Positions 1-6,483 of a stretch of DNA of 11,283 nt are shown here, piece after piece. Each line of letters starts with the position of its first letter. Position 1 is the first letter of the stretch. The notes beneath the pieces were generated by a model. That model did not search any database and was not told where the DNA came from. It worked only from the letters and a program-made list of their open reading frames with translations. Source of the DNA: Methylorubrum extorquens. GTDB taxonomy: Bacteria > Pseudomonadota > Alphaproteobacteria > Rhizobiales > Beijerinckiaceae. The stretch covers positions 1 through 11,283 of the forward strand of contig JAEUAC010000084.1 in assembly GCA_019695455.1 (NCBI GenBank), written 5' to 3'. The position numbers and the translations under genes were made by a program.

Positions 1-42
1 CTCATCGTGGCCGGCATCGTCGGCCTGAAGCTCGTCTCCTGA
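1..42 (+). CDS. SMR-family exporter, C-terminal end only (SugE/Gdx-like)
   Basis: Only the last 13 codons and a TGA stop are inside the window; the gene enters from the left. The visible tail reads LIVAGIVGLKLVS, the typical end of the fourth membrane helix of small multidrug resistance proteins. It is close to the tail of E. coli SugE/Gdx as I remember it (LIVLGIIGLKL...). SugE/Gdx members export guanidinium, and other SMR proteins export quaternary ammonium compounds; which applies here cannot be told from 13 residues. The gene converges on SURF1, and its 3' end lies inside the SURF1 reading frame on the other strand. Confidence 0.6.
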   Translation, partial: LIVAGIVGLKLVS

Positions 43-792
43 CGGGCGCCTGAGACGGGCGGCGGCGAAGGCTCCGAACACGGCCACGAGCGTCCCGGCG
101 ATCCCGAACCAGGTGGCGGCGTATTGCGCGTGGTTGTTCGGCAGGTCGACCTGCGTCTGCCCGCCGCGCGGCCACCCTCCCGGGTTCGGCGTTCCGTCGG
201 CATCCACGTAGAAGGGCGCCACGGGGCCGGTTCCGCGCGCGGCCGCCATGGCGGCGAGATCCCGCACGAACCACTCCTCCCGCGCGGGATCGTTCGGCGG
301 GACGAAGCGCGGGCGCGGCTCGGGATTGCGGAGCAGGCCCGTGACGGCCACGCGACCCGAAACCTGCCCCTCGCGGCGCGTCGCCGGATCGCGCTTCTCC
401 GTCCGGACGAAGCCGCGATTAACGACGATCGTCGACCCGTCGTCCCGGCGCAGCGGCGTGAACACGTAGAAGCCCTGCAGCGGCAGGCCGCGCCGCTCTT
501 CGGCGAGCCCGTGCACGGCCACCTCCTTGTCGTGCAGGAAGGTGCCCTCCAGGCGCACGCGACGGAACTCGTCGGCTCCGGCGTCCCACGAGGCCCAGGC
601 GGCGACGGGCGGGACGGAGACGGGTGCGCCGGTCGTGCGTTCGGCGACGGCCTGCAGGAGCGCCTCCTTCCAGGCCTTCCGGTCCAGCTGCCAGACGCCG
701 AGTCCGACGAGGACGCAGAAGACGGGAAGGGCGGCGAGCGCCGGGCCGACGAGGCTGCGCAGGCCGCGCGAGGCGGGACGGGTCGCGGTCAC
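1..792 (-). CDS. SURF1 family cytochrome c oxidase assembly protein (partial, C-terminus beyond window)
   Basis: SURF1 is an inner-membrane factor that helps heme a insertion into subunit I during aa3 oxidase assembly. 264 codons are visible and no stop is reached before the left edge. The first membrane segment (about residues 18-34) is followed by GVWQLDRKAWK, a family hallmark. VVNRGFV lies mid-protein, and NNHAQYAATWF (219-229) opens the second membrane helix; the family usually has NNHLQY. The start is a GTG overlapping the DUF983 stop (GTGA), which implies translational coupling. SURF1 proteins are usually about 230-260 residues, so the stop should lie just outside the window. Past residue 250 the frame runs antisense to the end of the SMR gene and becomes polar and acidic, as antisense of a membrane helix would. 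Confidence 0.9.
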   Translation of the reverse strand, partial: MTATRPASRGLRSLVGPALAALPVFCVLVGLGVWQLDRKAWKEALLQAVAERTTGAPVSVPPVAAWASWDAGADEFRRVRLEGTFLHDKEVAVHGLAEERRGLPLQGFYVFTPLRRDDGSTIVVNRGFVRTEKRDPATRREGQVSGRVAVTGLLRNPEPRPRFVPPNDPAREEWFVRDLAAMAAARGTGPVAPFYVDADGTPNPGGWPRGGQTQVDLPNNHAQYAATWFGIAGTLVAVFGAFAAARLRRPSGDELQADDAGHDE

Positions 793-1175
793 CGCCGGAT
801 CCGACCCTCCTCGGCCTTGTTCTGGTACTGGAGGGCGATGAGGAGCCCCTTGGCGGGGCGGACGAGCCCGAACGACAGGAGCAGCGTCACCGGGACGGTG
901 ACGGCCATGATGATCCAGAGCCGCGGCTGGAACGTGAACTCCATCCAGAGCGCCAGCGCGACGACGACGATGCCCACGAACGACATGACGAAGAAGGCGG
1001 GACCGTCGCCCGAATCGATGAAGCGGAAATCGAGGCCGCAGCTCTCGCAGGCCGGCCGGGTGGCCAGATAGCCGTCGAACAGGCGCCCGCGCCCGCAGCG
1101 GGGGCAGCGGCCCCGCAGCCCGACGGACAGGGCGGAGGGGGGCGACCTGTCGTAGCTCTGGTTTTCGGGCGCCAT
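789..1175 (-). CDS. DUF983 family membrane protein with two CxxC pairs
   Basis: A protein of 128 residues. An N-terminal zinc-ribbon-like part carries CPRC (C24, C27) and CESC (C43, C46). Two predicted membrane helices follow (about 59-79 and 85-105). This matches DUF983, a family of unknown function often found in alphaproteobacterial cox operons between subunit III and SURF1. The position suggests an oxidase-assembly role, perhaps metal or thiol-redox related, but this is inference. The start chosen is ATG at 1175 (MAPENQ), preceded by a GAGAG purine run. A longer reading from 1223 would run through the terminator-like hairpin and is unlikely. The stop overlaps the SURF1 GTG start. Confidence 0.85.
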   Translation of the reverse strand: MAPENQSYDRSPPSALSVGLRGRCPRCGRGRLFDGYLATRPACESCGLDFRFIDSGDGPAFFVMSFVGIVVVALALWMEFTFQPRLWIIMAVTVPVTLLLSFGLVRPAKGLLIALQYQNKAEEGRIRR

Positions 1176-1193
1176 GGCTCTCGATCGGATGCG

Positions 1194-1218
1194 AAAAGGG
1201 CGGCCCCAGGGGCCGCCC
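1194..1218 (-). terminator. Rho-independent terminator or attenuator after subunit III gene
   Basis: A perfect inverted repeat with 10-base arms, GGGCGGCCCC (1198-1207) and GGGGCCGCCC (1209-1218), is separated by one base, so about 9 pairs can form around a tight loop. Read on the minus strand it is followed at once by TTTT (plus-strand AAAA, 1194-1197). It lies 28 bases after the ctaE stop and just before the DUF983 start. This is the classic shape of an intrinsic terminator, but the U-tract is short, so partial read-through into DUF983 and SURF1 is plausible. Confidence 0.6.
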
Positions 1219-1245
1219 TCCATATGGTGACGATCTCCGGACGGA

Positions 1246-2100
1246 TCAGTGGCCGGAATGGGCGCCCGATCCCCAGACGTAGATGGCGGCGAAGAGGAAC
1301 AGCCACACCACGTCGACGAAGTGCCAGTACCAGGCGGCGAACTCGAACCCGAGATGGCGGGTGGGCGTGAACTGCCCGAGATACTCGCGCCACAGGCAGA
1401 CGGCGAGGAAGATCGTGCCGATCAGGACGTGGAAGCCGTGGAACCCCGTCGCCATGAAGAAGGTGGCGCCGTAGATGTGGCCCGAGAACCCGAAGGCGGC
1501 GTGGCTGTACTCGAACATCTGGCAGATCGAGAACAGCAGGCCGAGACCGACCGTCAGCCCGAGAGCCTGCAGGACGCCCTTGCGGTCGCCTTCGAGCATC
1601 GCCTGGTGCGCCCACGTGACGGTCGTGCCGGACGTGAGCAGGATGAGGGTGTTGAGGAGCGGCAGGTGCCAGGGATCGAACGTCTCGATGCCCTTCGGCG
1701 GCCACGCGCCGAGGAGCTGCGAGCGCGTGACCTGGACGGGGTCCGCCGGGTAGAGGGCGGCGTCGAAATAGGCCCAGAACCACGCGACGAAGAACATCAC
1801 CTCCGAGGCAATGAACATGATCATGCCGTAGCGGTGGGACAGCTGCACGACGCGTGTGTGGTTGCCGCCCGGGCCGGCCTCGCGCGTCACGTCCGTCCAC
1901 CAGGACGCCATCACGTAGAGCACGCCGAGGAAGCCGGCGCCGAGCACGTAGGGCCCCATCTTGAGCCCGAGCACGGGCAGGCTCTTCATGGTGAGCACCA
2001 TGCCGACCATCATGACGAAGGCCGCGACCGAGCCCATCAGGGGCCACGGGCTCGGGTCGACGAGGTGGTAGTCGTGCTTGATCTCGGCGGTCTGTGCCAT
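1246..2100 (-). CDS. ctaE: Cytochrome c oxidase subunit III
   Basis: Subunit III of the aa3-type oxidase (also called coxC), 284 residues with seven hydrophobic helices. It binds subunit I and stabilises the enzyme during turnover. Family hallmarks are HRYGMIMFIASEVMFF (conserved Glu at 100), TSGTTVTWAHQAML, ATGFHGFHVLIGTIFL and the C-terminal WYWHFVDVVWLFLF. The start chosen is ATG at 2100 (MAQTAEIKHDYH), with GGAG about six bases upstream. A TTG at 2112 is in frame but would overlap that ribosome site. It lies downstream of ctaG with a 78-base gap holding no gene. A terminator-like hairpin follows the stop. Nothing abnormal was seen in the sequence. Confidence 0.96.
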   Translation of the reverse strand: MAQTAEIKHDYHLVDPSPWPLMGSVAAFVMMVGMVLTMKSLPVLGLKMGPYVLGAGFLGVLYVMASWWTDVTREAGPGGNHTRVVQLSHRYGMIMFIASEVMFFVAWFWAYFDAALYPADPVQVTRSQLLGAWPPKGIETFDPWHLPLLNTLILLTSGTTVTWAHQAMLEGDRKGVLQALGLTVGLGLLFSICQMFEYSHAAFGFSGHIYGATFFMATGFHGFHVLIGTIFLAVCLWREYLGQFTPTRHLGFEFAAWYWHFVDVVWLFLFAAIYVWGSGAHSGH

Positions 2101-2178
2101 GCGGCGCTCCAAGTGGCTGCACGACGGCCGCCAGCGGGTGTTTTCTTCCTAAGGCGAGGGCCCGTCGCGGGTCCAGCC

Positions 2179-2778
2179 CTAAAGCTTCGGCTTTCCGCTC
2201 TCGCGGGAGACGGTCTCGACCGGCTGCCCGTTGCGGGAGGTGAAATAGGTGTACGAGAGCGTGATCGTGGAGAGGCCGTCCAGCGTCGTGTCGGCCTTGA
2301 TGGCCGGGTCGACGTAGAACACGACCGGGAAGTCCATGGCCTCGCCGGGCTTCAGCGTCTGGTCGTCGAAGCAGAAGCACTTCAGCTTCACGAAGTAGGC
2401 GCCGGCCTGGCCGGGCTGCACGTTGTAGCTCGCGATGCCCGTCGAGGCCCGCCGCCCGTCGTTGCGCACGCGGAAGAAGGTCGTGATCGTCTCGCCGATC
2501 TTGGCCTCGATCTGGGGCGTCTCGGACACGAAGCTCCAGTCGAGGCCGGAGGCGACGTTCGTATCGAAGCGGACGATCACGGTCCGCTCGAGCACTTCGG
2601 TCGGCGCCGTGGTGCCGACGAGCGGCGTGCCGTCGTAGCCGGTGACGCGGCAGAAGAGGTTGTAGAGCGGCACGGACGCATAGGCGGCCCCGACCATCAC
2701 GGCCGCGAGACCGAGGCAGGCCGCGCCCGTGTTGCGGATCCGGCGCGCCAGCAGCGCCTCGCGTTCGGCGGGACCCAT
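2179..2778 (-). CDS. ctaG: Cytochrome c oxidase assembly protein CtaG (Cox11 family)
   Basis: Cox11/CtaG is a membrane-anchored periplasmic copper chaperone needed to build the CuB site of subunit I. The 199-residue protein has a short cytoplasmic end, one membrane helix (about 16-36) ending in ASVPLYNLFC, then an immunoglobulin-like domain. The copper ligands are visible as KCFCF (C134 and C136), with a third conserved Cys at C43. VPLYNLFCRVTG and FFRVRNDG are strong family signatures. The ATG shares its A with the TGA of the upstream CoxF-like gene (TGATG), so it is probably translated by coupling; only a weak AGG lies upstream. Length is normal for the family. Confidence 0.96.
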   Translation of the reverse strand: MGPAEREALLARRIRNTGAACLGLAAVMVGAAYASVPLYNLFCRVTGYDGTPLVGTTAPTEVLERTVIVRFDTNVASGLDWSFVSETPQIEAKIGETITTFFRVRNDGRRASTGIASYNVQPGQAGAYFVKLKCFCFDDQTLKPGEAMDFPVVFYVDPAIKADTTLDGLSTITLSYTYFTSRNGQPVETVSRESGKPKL

Positions 2779-2933
2779 CAGAGCGGCCTGTTCAGGACCT
2801 GGGGTCCGAGCTTGGCGATCGTCACGGCGTAGAAGAGCAGCACCATGAAGCCGAGCGCGAGCGCGATGGCGAGCGAGCGCATGCGGCGGCGGCGCGCCTG
2901 TTCGGGCGTGAGCAGGGGAGGGGTGGGATCCAT
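2778..2933 (-). CDS. Small CoxF-like membrane peptide of the cox operon
   Basis: A 51-residue protein that automated callers could easily miss. The N-terminus is short and polar with LTPEQ, followed by a basic stretch (ARRRRMR) and one membrane helix (about residues 20-40). It ends KLGPQVLNRPL, a tail I recognise from small proteins between ctaB and ctaG in Rhizobiales, sometimes labelled CoxF. The topology expected from the positive charges is N-in with one crossing. It starts on the A of the ctaB stop (TGATG) and ends in the same way on ctaG, with no Shine-Dalgarno sequence at its start, so translation should depend on re-initiation. Its role is unproven; the location suggests aa3 oxidase assembly. 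Confidence 0.85.
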   Translation of the reverse strand: MDPTPPLLTPEQARRRRMRSLAIALALGFMVLLFYAVTIAKLGPQVLNRPL

Positions 2934-3895
2934 CAGAGGAGGCCCGGGACGGACCGGAACAGGCCGAGCCCGTGCTCCGCCAGGAGCGCCGCGAAGATGG
3001 CGAAGAGGTACAGGATCGAGAAGCCGAAGAGCTGCATGGCGACCCGGGACGCCTCGTCGCCGACGCGGACGCGGTAGACCTTCACGGCGAGCGCCAGCAT
3101 GGCGAGGCCGAGCACGCCCGCGACGATCGCGTAGAGCAGCCCGCCGAAGCCGAGCGGCACGGGCAGCAGCGCGACCGGGACCACGATCAGCGAATAGACG
3201 AGGATATGCGTCCGGGTCGCGTCCGGGCCCCGCACGTTCGGCATCATGGGGATGCCGGCGCGCGCGTAATCCTCGGACTTCACGAGCGCGAGCGCCCAGA
3301 AATGCGGGGGCGTCCAGAGAAAGATGATGAGGCAGAGCGTCAGGCCGGCGACGCCGACCGAGCCGGTCACGGCCGCTTCCGCGACGACCGGCGGAAGGGC
3401 GCCCGCGAGACCGCCGATGACGATGTTCTGGTCCGTCCGCCGCTTCAACCCCATCGAGTAGAGGACGGCGTAGAACACGATCGTGAAGGCGAGGAGCCCG
3501 GACGCGAGCCAGTTCGCGATCAGGCCGAGCGCGAGGACGGAGCCGATCGAGAGCGTGAGGCCGAAGGCGAGGGCCGAATCGGGCGCGATGCGGCCGGCCG
3601 GGATCGGCCGCGTGCGGGTGCGCGACATGACGGCGTCGATGTCGGCGTCCCACCACATGTTGAGGCAGCCCGAGGCGCCGGCCCCGATCGCGATCATCAG
3701 GAGCGACGCGCCCGCGATGACGGGGTTCGCGGCGGCGTGCGGCACGAGCATGCCGACGAGGGCCGTGAACACGACGAGGACCATGACGCGCGGCTTGAGC
3801 AGCGCCAGGTAGTCGCGGACCTCGCCGCCGCCGGCTTCGGCCCGGGCGGGGAAGCCGATCTCGTCGACGGCGAGCGTGGTGGTCAGGGTTGCCAT
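2933..3895 (-). CDS. ctaB: Protoheme IX farnesyltransferase (heme O synthase)
   Basis: CtaB (Cox10) attaches a farnesyl group to heme b, giving heme O, the precursor of heme A. The protein has 320 residues and is a UbiA-superfamily membrane prenyltransferase. The diphosphate-binding motif NxxxDxxxD is seen as N79, D83 and D87, followed by SRTRTRPIPAGR. The second conserved block is LKRRTDQNIVIGGLAGALPP, and WTPPHFWALAL is also diagnostic. The N-terminus (about 25 residues) is a soluble lead-in. It lies 60 bases after coxA, across a strong hairpin. No clear Shine-Dalgarno sequence precedes the ATG. The heme A synthase gene ctaA is not in this window, so heme A formation must be completed by a gene elsewhere. 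Confidence 0.97.
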   Translation of the reverse strand: MATLTTTLAVDEIGFPARAEAGGGEVRDYLALLKPRVMVLVVFTALVGMLVPHAAANPVIAGASLLMIAIGAGASGCLNMWWDADIDAVMSRTRTRPIPAGRIAPDSALAFGLTLSIGSVLALGLIANWLASGLLAFTIVFYAVLYSMGLKRRTDQNIVIGGLAGALPPVVAEAAVTGSVGVAGLTLCLIIFLWTPPHFWALALVKSEDYARAGIPMMPNVRGPDATRTHILVYSLIVVPVALLPVPLGFGGLLYAIVAGVLGLAMLALAVKVYRVRVGDEASRVAMQLFGFSILYLFAIFAALLAEHGLGLFRSVPGLL

Positions 3896-3920
3896 GGGGT
3901 CAAGCGATCTCGGATCGGGC

Positions 3921-3950
3921 GGCGCGCCTCCGCCGTGGGCGGGGCGCGCC
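3921..3950 (-). other. Strong GC hairpin between coxA and ctaB
   Basis: An inverted repeat: GGCGCGCC (3921-3928), one bulged base, CCGCC (3930-3934), a three-base turn, then GGCGG (3938-3942) and GGCGCGCC (3943-3950). Thirteen pairs can form with one bulge. No T-tract follows on the minus strand, so it is not a standard terminator. It could protect the 3' end of a processed coxBA message or reduce downstream expression, setting structural subunits above assembly factors. This role is inferred only. Confidence 0.4.
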
Positions 3951-3955
3951 TGCCG

Positions 3956-5578
3956 TCAATGCTCCGTGTCGACGATGCGGGGCAGCGTCTCGTACTGGTG
4001 GAACGGAGGCGGGGAGGAGAGCGTCCATTCCAGCGTGGTGGCGCCGGGACCCCAGGGATTCGCGGCCGCCTGCACGCCCGACGAATAGGCCTTGTAGATC
4101 CCGTAGAGGAAGATGCCGAGGCCGGCGAAGAACAGGTACGCCCCGAAGGAGACGATCCGGTTCCAGTCGGCGAAGGCGTCCGGGTAGTCCGCGTAGCGGC
4201 GCGGCATGCCGGCGAGCCCGAGGAAGTGCATCGGGAAGAACAGGATGTTCGCGCCCGCGAAGGCCACCCAGAAGTGCAGGATGCCGATGTTCTCCGGGAT
4301 GATGCGCCCGGTCATCTTCGGGAACCAGTAGTACACGCCGCCGAAGATCATGAACACGCCGCCGAGCGACAGCACGTAGGGGAAGTGCTCGACCACGTAG
4401 TAGGTGTCGTGCATGTAGCGATCGACGCCGGCGTTCGACAGGACGACGCCGGTGACGCCGCCGACCGTGAACAGGAAGATGAAGCCGACGGCCCAGTGCA
4501 TGGCGGCCGAGAACTTGATCGACCCGCCCCACATGGTGGCGATCCAGGAGAAGATCTTCACGCCCGTCGGCACCGCGATGACCATCGTGGCGAAGACGAA
4601 ATAGGCCTGCGTCTGGAGCGAGAGGCCGACCGTGTACATGTGGTGCGCCCACACGACGAAGCCGACGACGCCGATCGCCACCATGGCGTAGGCCATGCCG
4701 AGGTAGCCGAAGATGGGCTTCTTCGAGAACGTGGACACGATGTGCGACACGATGCCGAAGGCCGGCAGGATCATGATGTACACTTCGGGGTGCCCGAAGA
4801 ACCAGAACAGGTGCTGGTAGAGCACCGGATCCCCGCCGCCCGCGGGGTCGAAGAACGTCGTCCCGAAGTTGCGGTCCGTCAGCAGCATCGTGATGGCGCC
4901 GGCCAGGACCGGCAGGGCCAGGAGGAGCAGGAACGCCGTCACGAGGATAGACCAGGCGAAGAGCGGCATCTTGTGCAGCGTCATGCCCGGCGCGCGCATG
5001 TTGAGGATGGTCGTGATGAAGTTGATCGCGCCGAGGATCGAGGCCGCGCCCGCGAGGTGGAGCGAGAAGATGCCGAAATCGAGCGCCGGACCCGGATGGC
5101 CCGTCGTCGAGAGCGGCGGGTACACGGTCCAGCCGCCGCCGAACCCGTAGGAGCCCGGGGCGCCCTCGAAGAACAGCGACATGATGAGCAGGCAGAAGCC
5201 CGACACCGTCAGCCAGAACGAGATGTTGTTCATGCGCGGGAACGCCATGTCGGGCGCGCCGATCATCAGCGGCACGAACCAGTTCCCGAAGCCGCCGATG
5301 AGGGCCGGCATGACGAGGAAGAACACCATGATCAGGCCGTGGCCCGTCACGAAGACGTTGTAGGTCTGCGGGTTCGAGAAGATCTGCAGGCCCGGCTCCT
5401 GCAGTTCCATGCGCATGGCGATGGACAGGAGGCCGCCGATGATGCCCGCCATGAAGGAGAACAGCAGGTAGAGCGTGCCGATGTCCTTGTGGTTGGTCGA
5501 GTAGAGCCAGCGCCTCCACCCCGTCGGCGTGTGGTGAGCGTGGTCGTCGTGGTGACCGGCGTGTGCGGCATGGGCCAT
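3956..5578 (-). CDS. coxA: Cytochrome c oxidase subunit I, with altered heme a ligand motif
   Basis: The catalytic subunit (ctaD in other naming), 540 residues with about twelve membrane helices; it reduces oxygen and pumps protons. Ligands seen: H80 (low-spin heme a, first axial His), H263 with Y267 (CuB and its cross-linked Tyr, in HPEVY), H312 and H313 (CuB), H398 (heme a3), H390-D391 (Mg site). Proton-channel residues D110, E265 and K341 are present, so this is an A-type oxidase. The oddity is helix X: the usual VVAHFHYV is VVEHFPYV here, so the second heme a ligand is Pro400 and the residue before the a3 ligand is Glu397. The His-rich N-terminus (MAHAAHAGHHDDHAHH) is common in related bacteria. 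The ATG at 5578 has AAGAGG upstream. It lies 29 bases after coxB. Confidence 0.95.
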   Translation of the reverse strand: MAHAAHAGHHDDHAHHTPTGWRRWLYSTNHKDIGTLYLLFSFMAGIIGGLLSIAMRMELQEPGLQIFSNPQTYNVFVTGHGLIMVFFLVMPALIGGFGNWFVPLMIGAPDMAFPRMNNISFWLTVSGFCLLIMSLFFEGAPGSYGFGGGWTVYPPLSTTGHPGPALDFGIFSLHLAGAASILGAINFITTILNMRAPGMTLHKMPLFAWSILVTAFLLLLALPVLAGAITMLLTDRNFGTTFFDPAGGGDPVLYQHLFWFFGHPEVYIMILPAFGIVSHIVSTFSKKPIFGYLGMAYAMVAIGVVGFVVWAHHMYTVGLSLQTQAYFVFATMVIAVPTGVKIFSWIATMWGGSIKFSAAMHWAVGFIFLFTVGGVTGVVLSNAGVDRYMHDTYYVVEHFPYVLSLGGVFMIFGGVYYWFPKMTGRIIPENIGILHFWVAFAGANILFFPMHFLGLAGMPRRYADYPDAFADWNRIVSFGAYLFFAGLGIFLYGIYKAYSSGVQAAANPWGPGATTLEWTLSSPPPFHQYETLPRIVDTEH

Positions 5579-5607
5579 GGGGTGACCTCTTCGATCCTTG
5601 GGCGTGT

Positions 5608-6483
5608 TCAGCGGGCGTCGGCGAGGCGCCGGCTGCCGTCGTCCGTCGACGCGAACTTCGTCTTGGCTTCCGTGAGCCAGGCCGCATAGGCCTGCTCGCT
5701 GACCACCCGGATGGTGATCGGCATGAAGGCGTGGCGCTGGCCGCAGAGCTCAGAGCACTGGCCGTGGTAGGTGCCCTCGCGCTCGGCCTTGAACCACGTC
5801 TCGTTCAGGCGGCCCGGCACGGCGTCCATCTTCAGGCCGAAGGACGGCATGGCGAAGGAGTGGATGACGTCGGCCGACGTGACCTGCACCCGCACGATCT
5901 TGTTGACCGGCACGACCACGTCGTTGTCGGTCGCGAGCAGGCGGAGCTGGCCCGGCTTCAGGTCCTTCTCCTCGATCATGTTGGCGTCGAACTTGAAGCC
6001 GCCGCCCTGGTCGGCCGGATACTCGTATTCCCAGTACCAGGCGTGGCCGGTCGTCTTGATGGTCAGGTCCGCCTTCGGGATGATGAGCTGGTTGCGCAGC
6101 AGCCGGAAGGACGGGATCGCGATCACGACCAGGATCAGCACCGGGACGATCGTCCAGGCGATCTCGATCGCGGTGTTGTGCGACGTCTTGGACGGGGTCG
6201 GGTTGGCCTTCTCGTTGAAGCGCACGACGCAGATCACGAGGAGCGCCAGCACGAACAGCGTGATCGCCGTGATGATCCACATGAGCTCGGTGTGGAAGCC
6301 GTGAAGCTCGTGCGCGATGGGCGTCACGGGCTCCTGCATGGCGATCTGCCAGGGTTCCGGCTTGCCCGTGCCGGCCGCCAGGGCCGGCAGCGCCGCCACA
6401 CCCGCGACCAGCGCGCACGCCGTCGCCACCCAGCCGCGCCCGATCAGCGTCGAACCCGCCCCGCGCCGAGATCCCATGTCCAT
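5608..6483 (-). CDS. coxB: Cytochrome c oxidase subunit II (CuA subunit)
   Basis: Subunit II (ctaC in other naming) takes electrons from cytochrome c at its dinuclear CuA centre and passes them to subunit I. The protein has 291 residues: an N-terminal signal-like hydrophobic segment ending near LPALAAG (about 35-38), two membrane helices (about 68-89 and 110-128), then a periplasmic cupredoxin domain. The aromatic stretch HAWYWEYEYP (147-156) serves electron transfer. All CuA ligands are present: H208, C243, E245, C247, H251 and M254, in the block GQCSELCGQRHAFMP. There is no C-terminal cytochrome c fusion. The start was set at ATG 6483 (MDMGSRR), but ATG 6477 is equally possible; earlier in-frame codons give a proline-rich, unlikely N-terminus. 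It is the first gene of the operon. Confidence 0.96.
   Translation of the reverse strand: MDMGSRRGAGSTLIGRGWVATACALVAGVAALPALAAGTGKPEPWQIAMQEPVTPIAHELHGFHTELMWIITAITLFVLALLVICVVRFNEKANPTPSKTSHNTAIEIAWTIVPVLILVVIAIPSFRLLRNQLIIPKADLTIKTTGHAWYWEYEYPADQGGGFKFDANMIEEKDLKPGQLRLLATDNDVVVPVNKIVRVQVTSADVIHSFAMPSFGLKMDAVPGRLNETWFKAEREGTYHGQCSELCGQRHAFMPITIRVVSEQAYAAWLTEAKTKFASTDDGSRRLADAR

Noticed and set aside
2158..2174. Short hairpin just after ctaG (GGGCCCG / CGGGTCC)
   Set aside because: On the transcribed minus strand it has an internal A-C mismatch and is not followed by a T-run, so a terminator call is not supported.
887..2380. 497-codon minus-strand open frame across DUF983, ctaE and ctaG
   Set aside because: It is a shifted frame over genes with strong family motifs; the product is low-complexity Arg/Pro/Ala-rich and has no membrane helices.
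1249..2832. 527-codon plus-strand open frame
   Set aside because: Antisense shadow of ctaE and ctaG, rich in Glu, Arg, His and Ala without a domain.
2972..5689. 905-codon open frame on the plus strand
   Set aside because: It lies antisense to ctaB, coxA and the end of coxB, and its product is very rich in Arg, Asp, Glu and His with no recognisable domain. It is an artefact of few antisense stops in GC-rich DNA.
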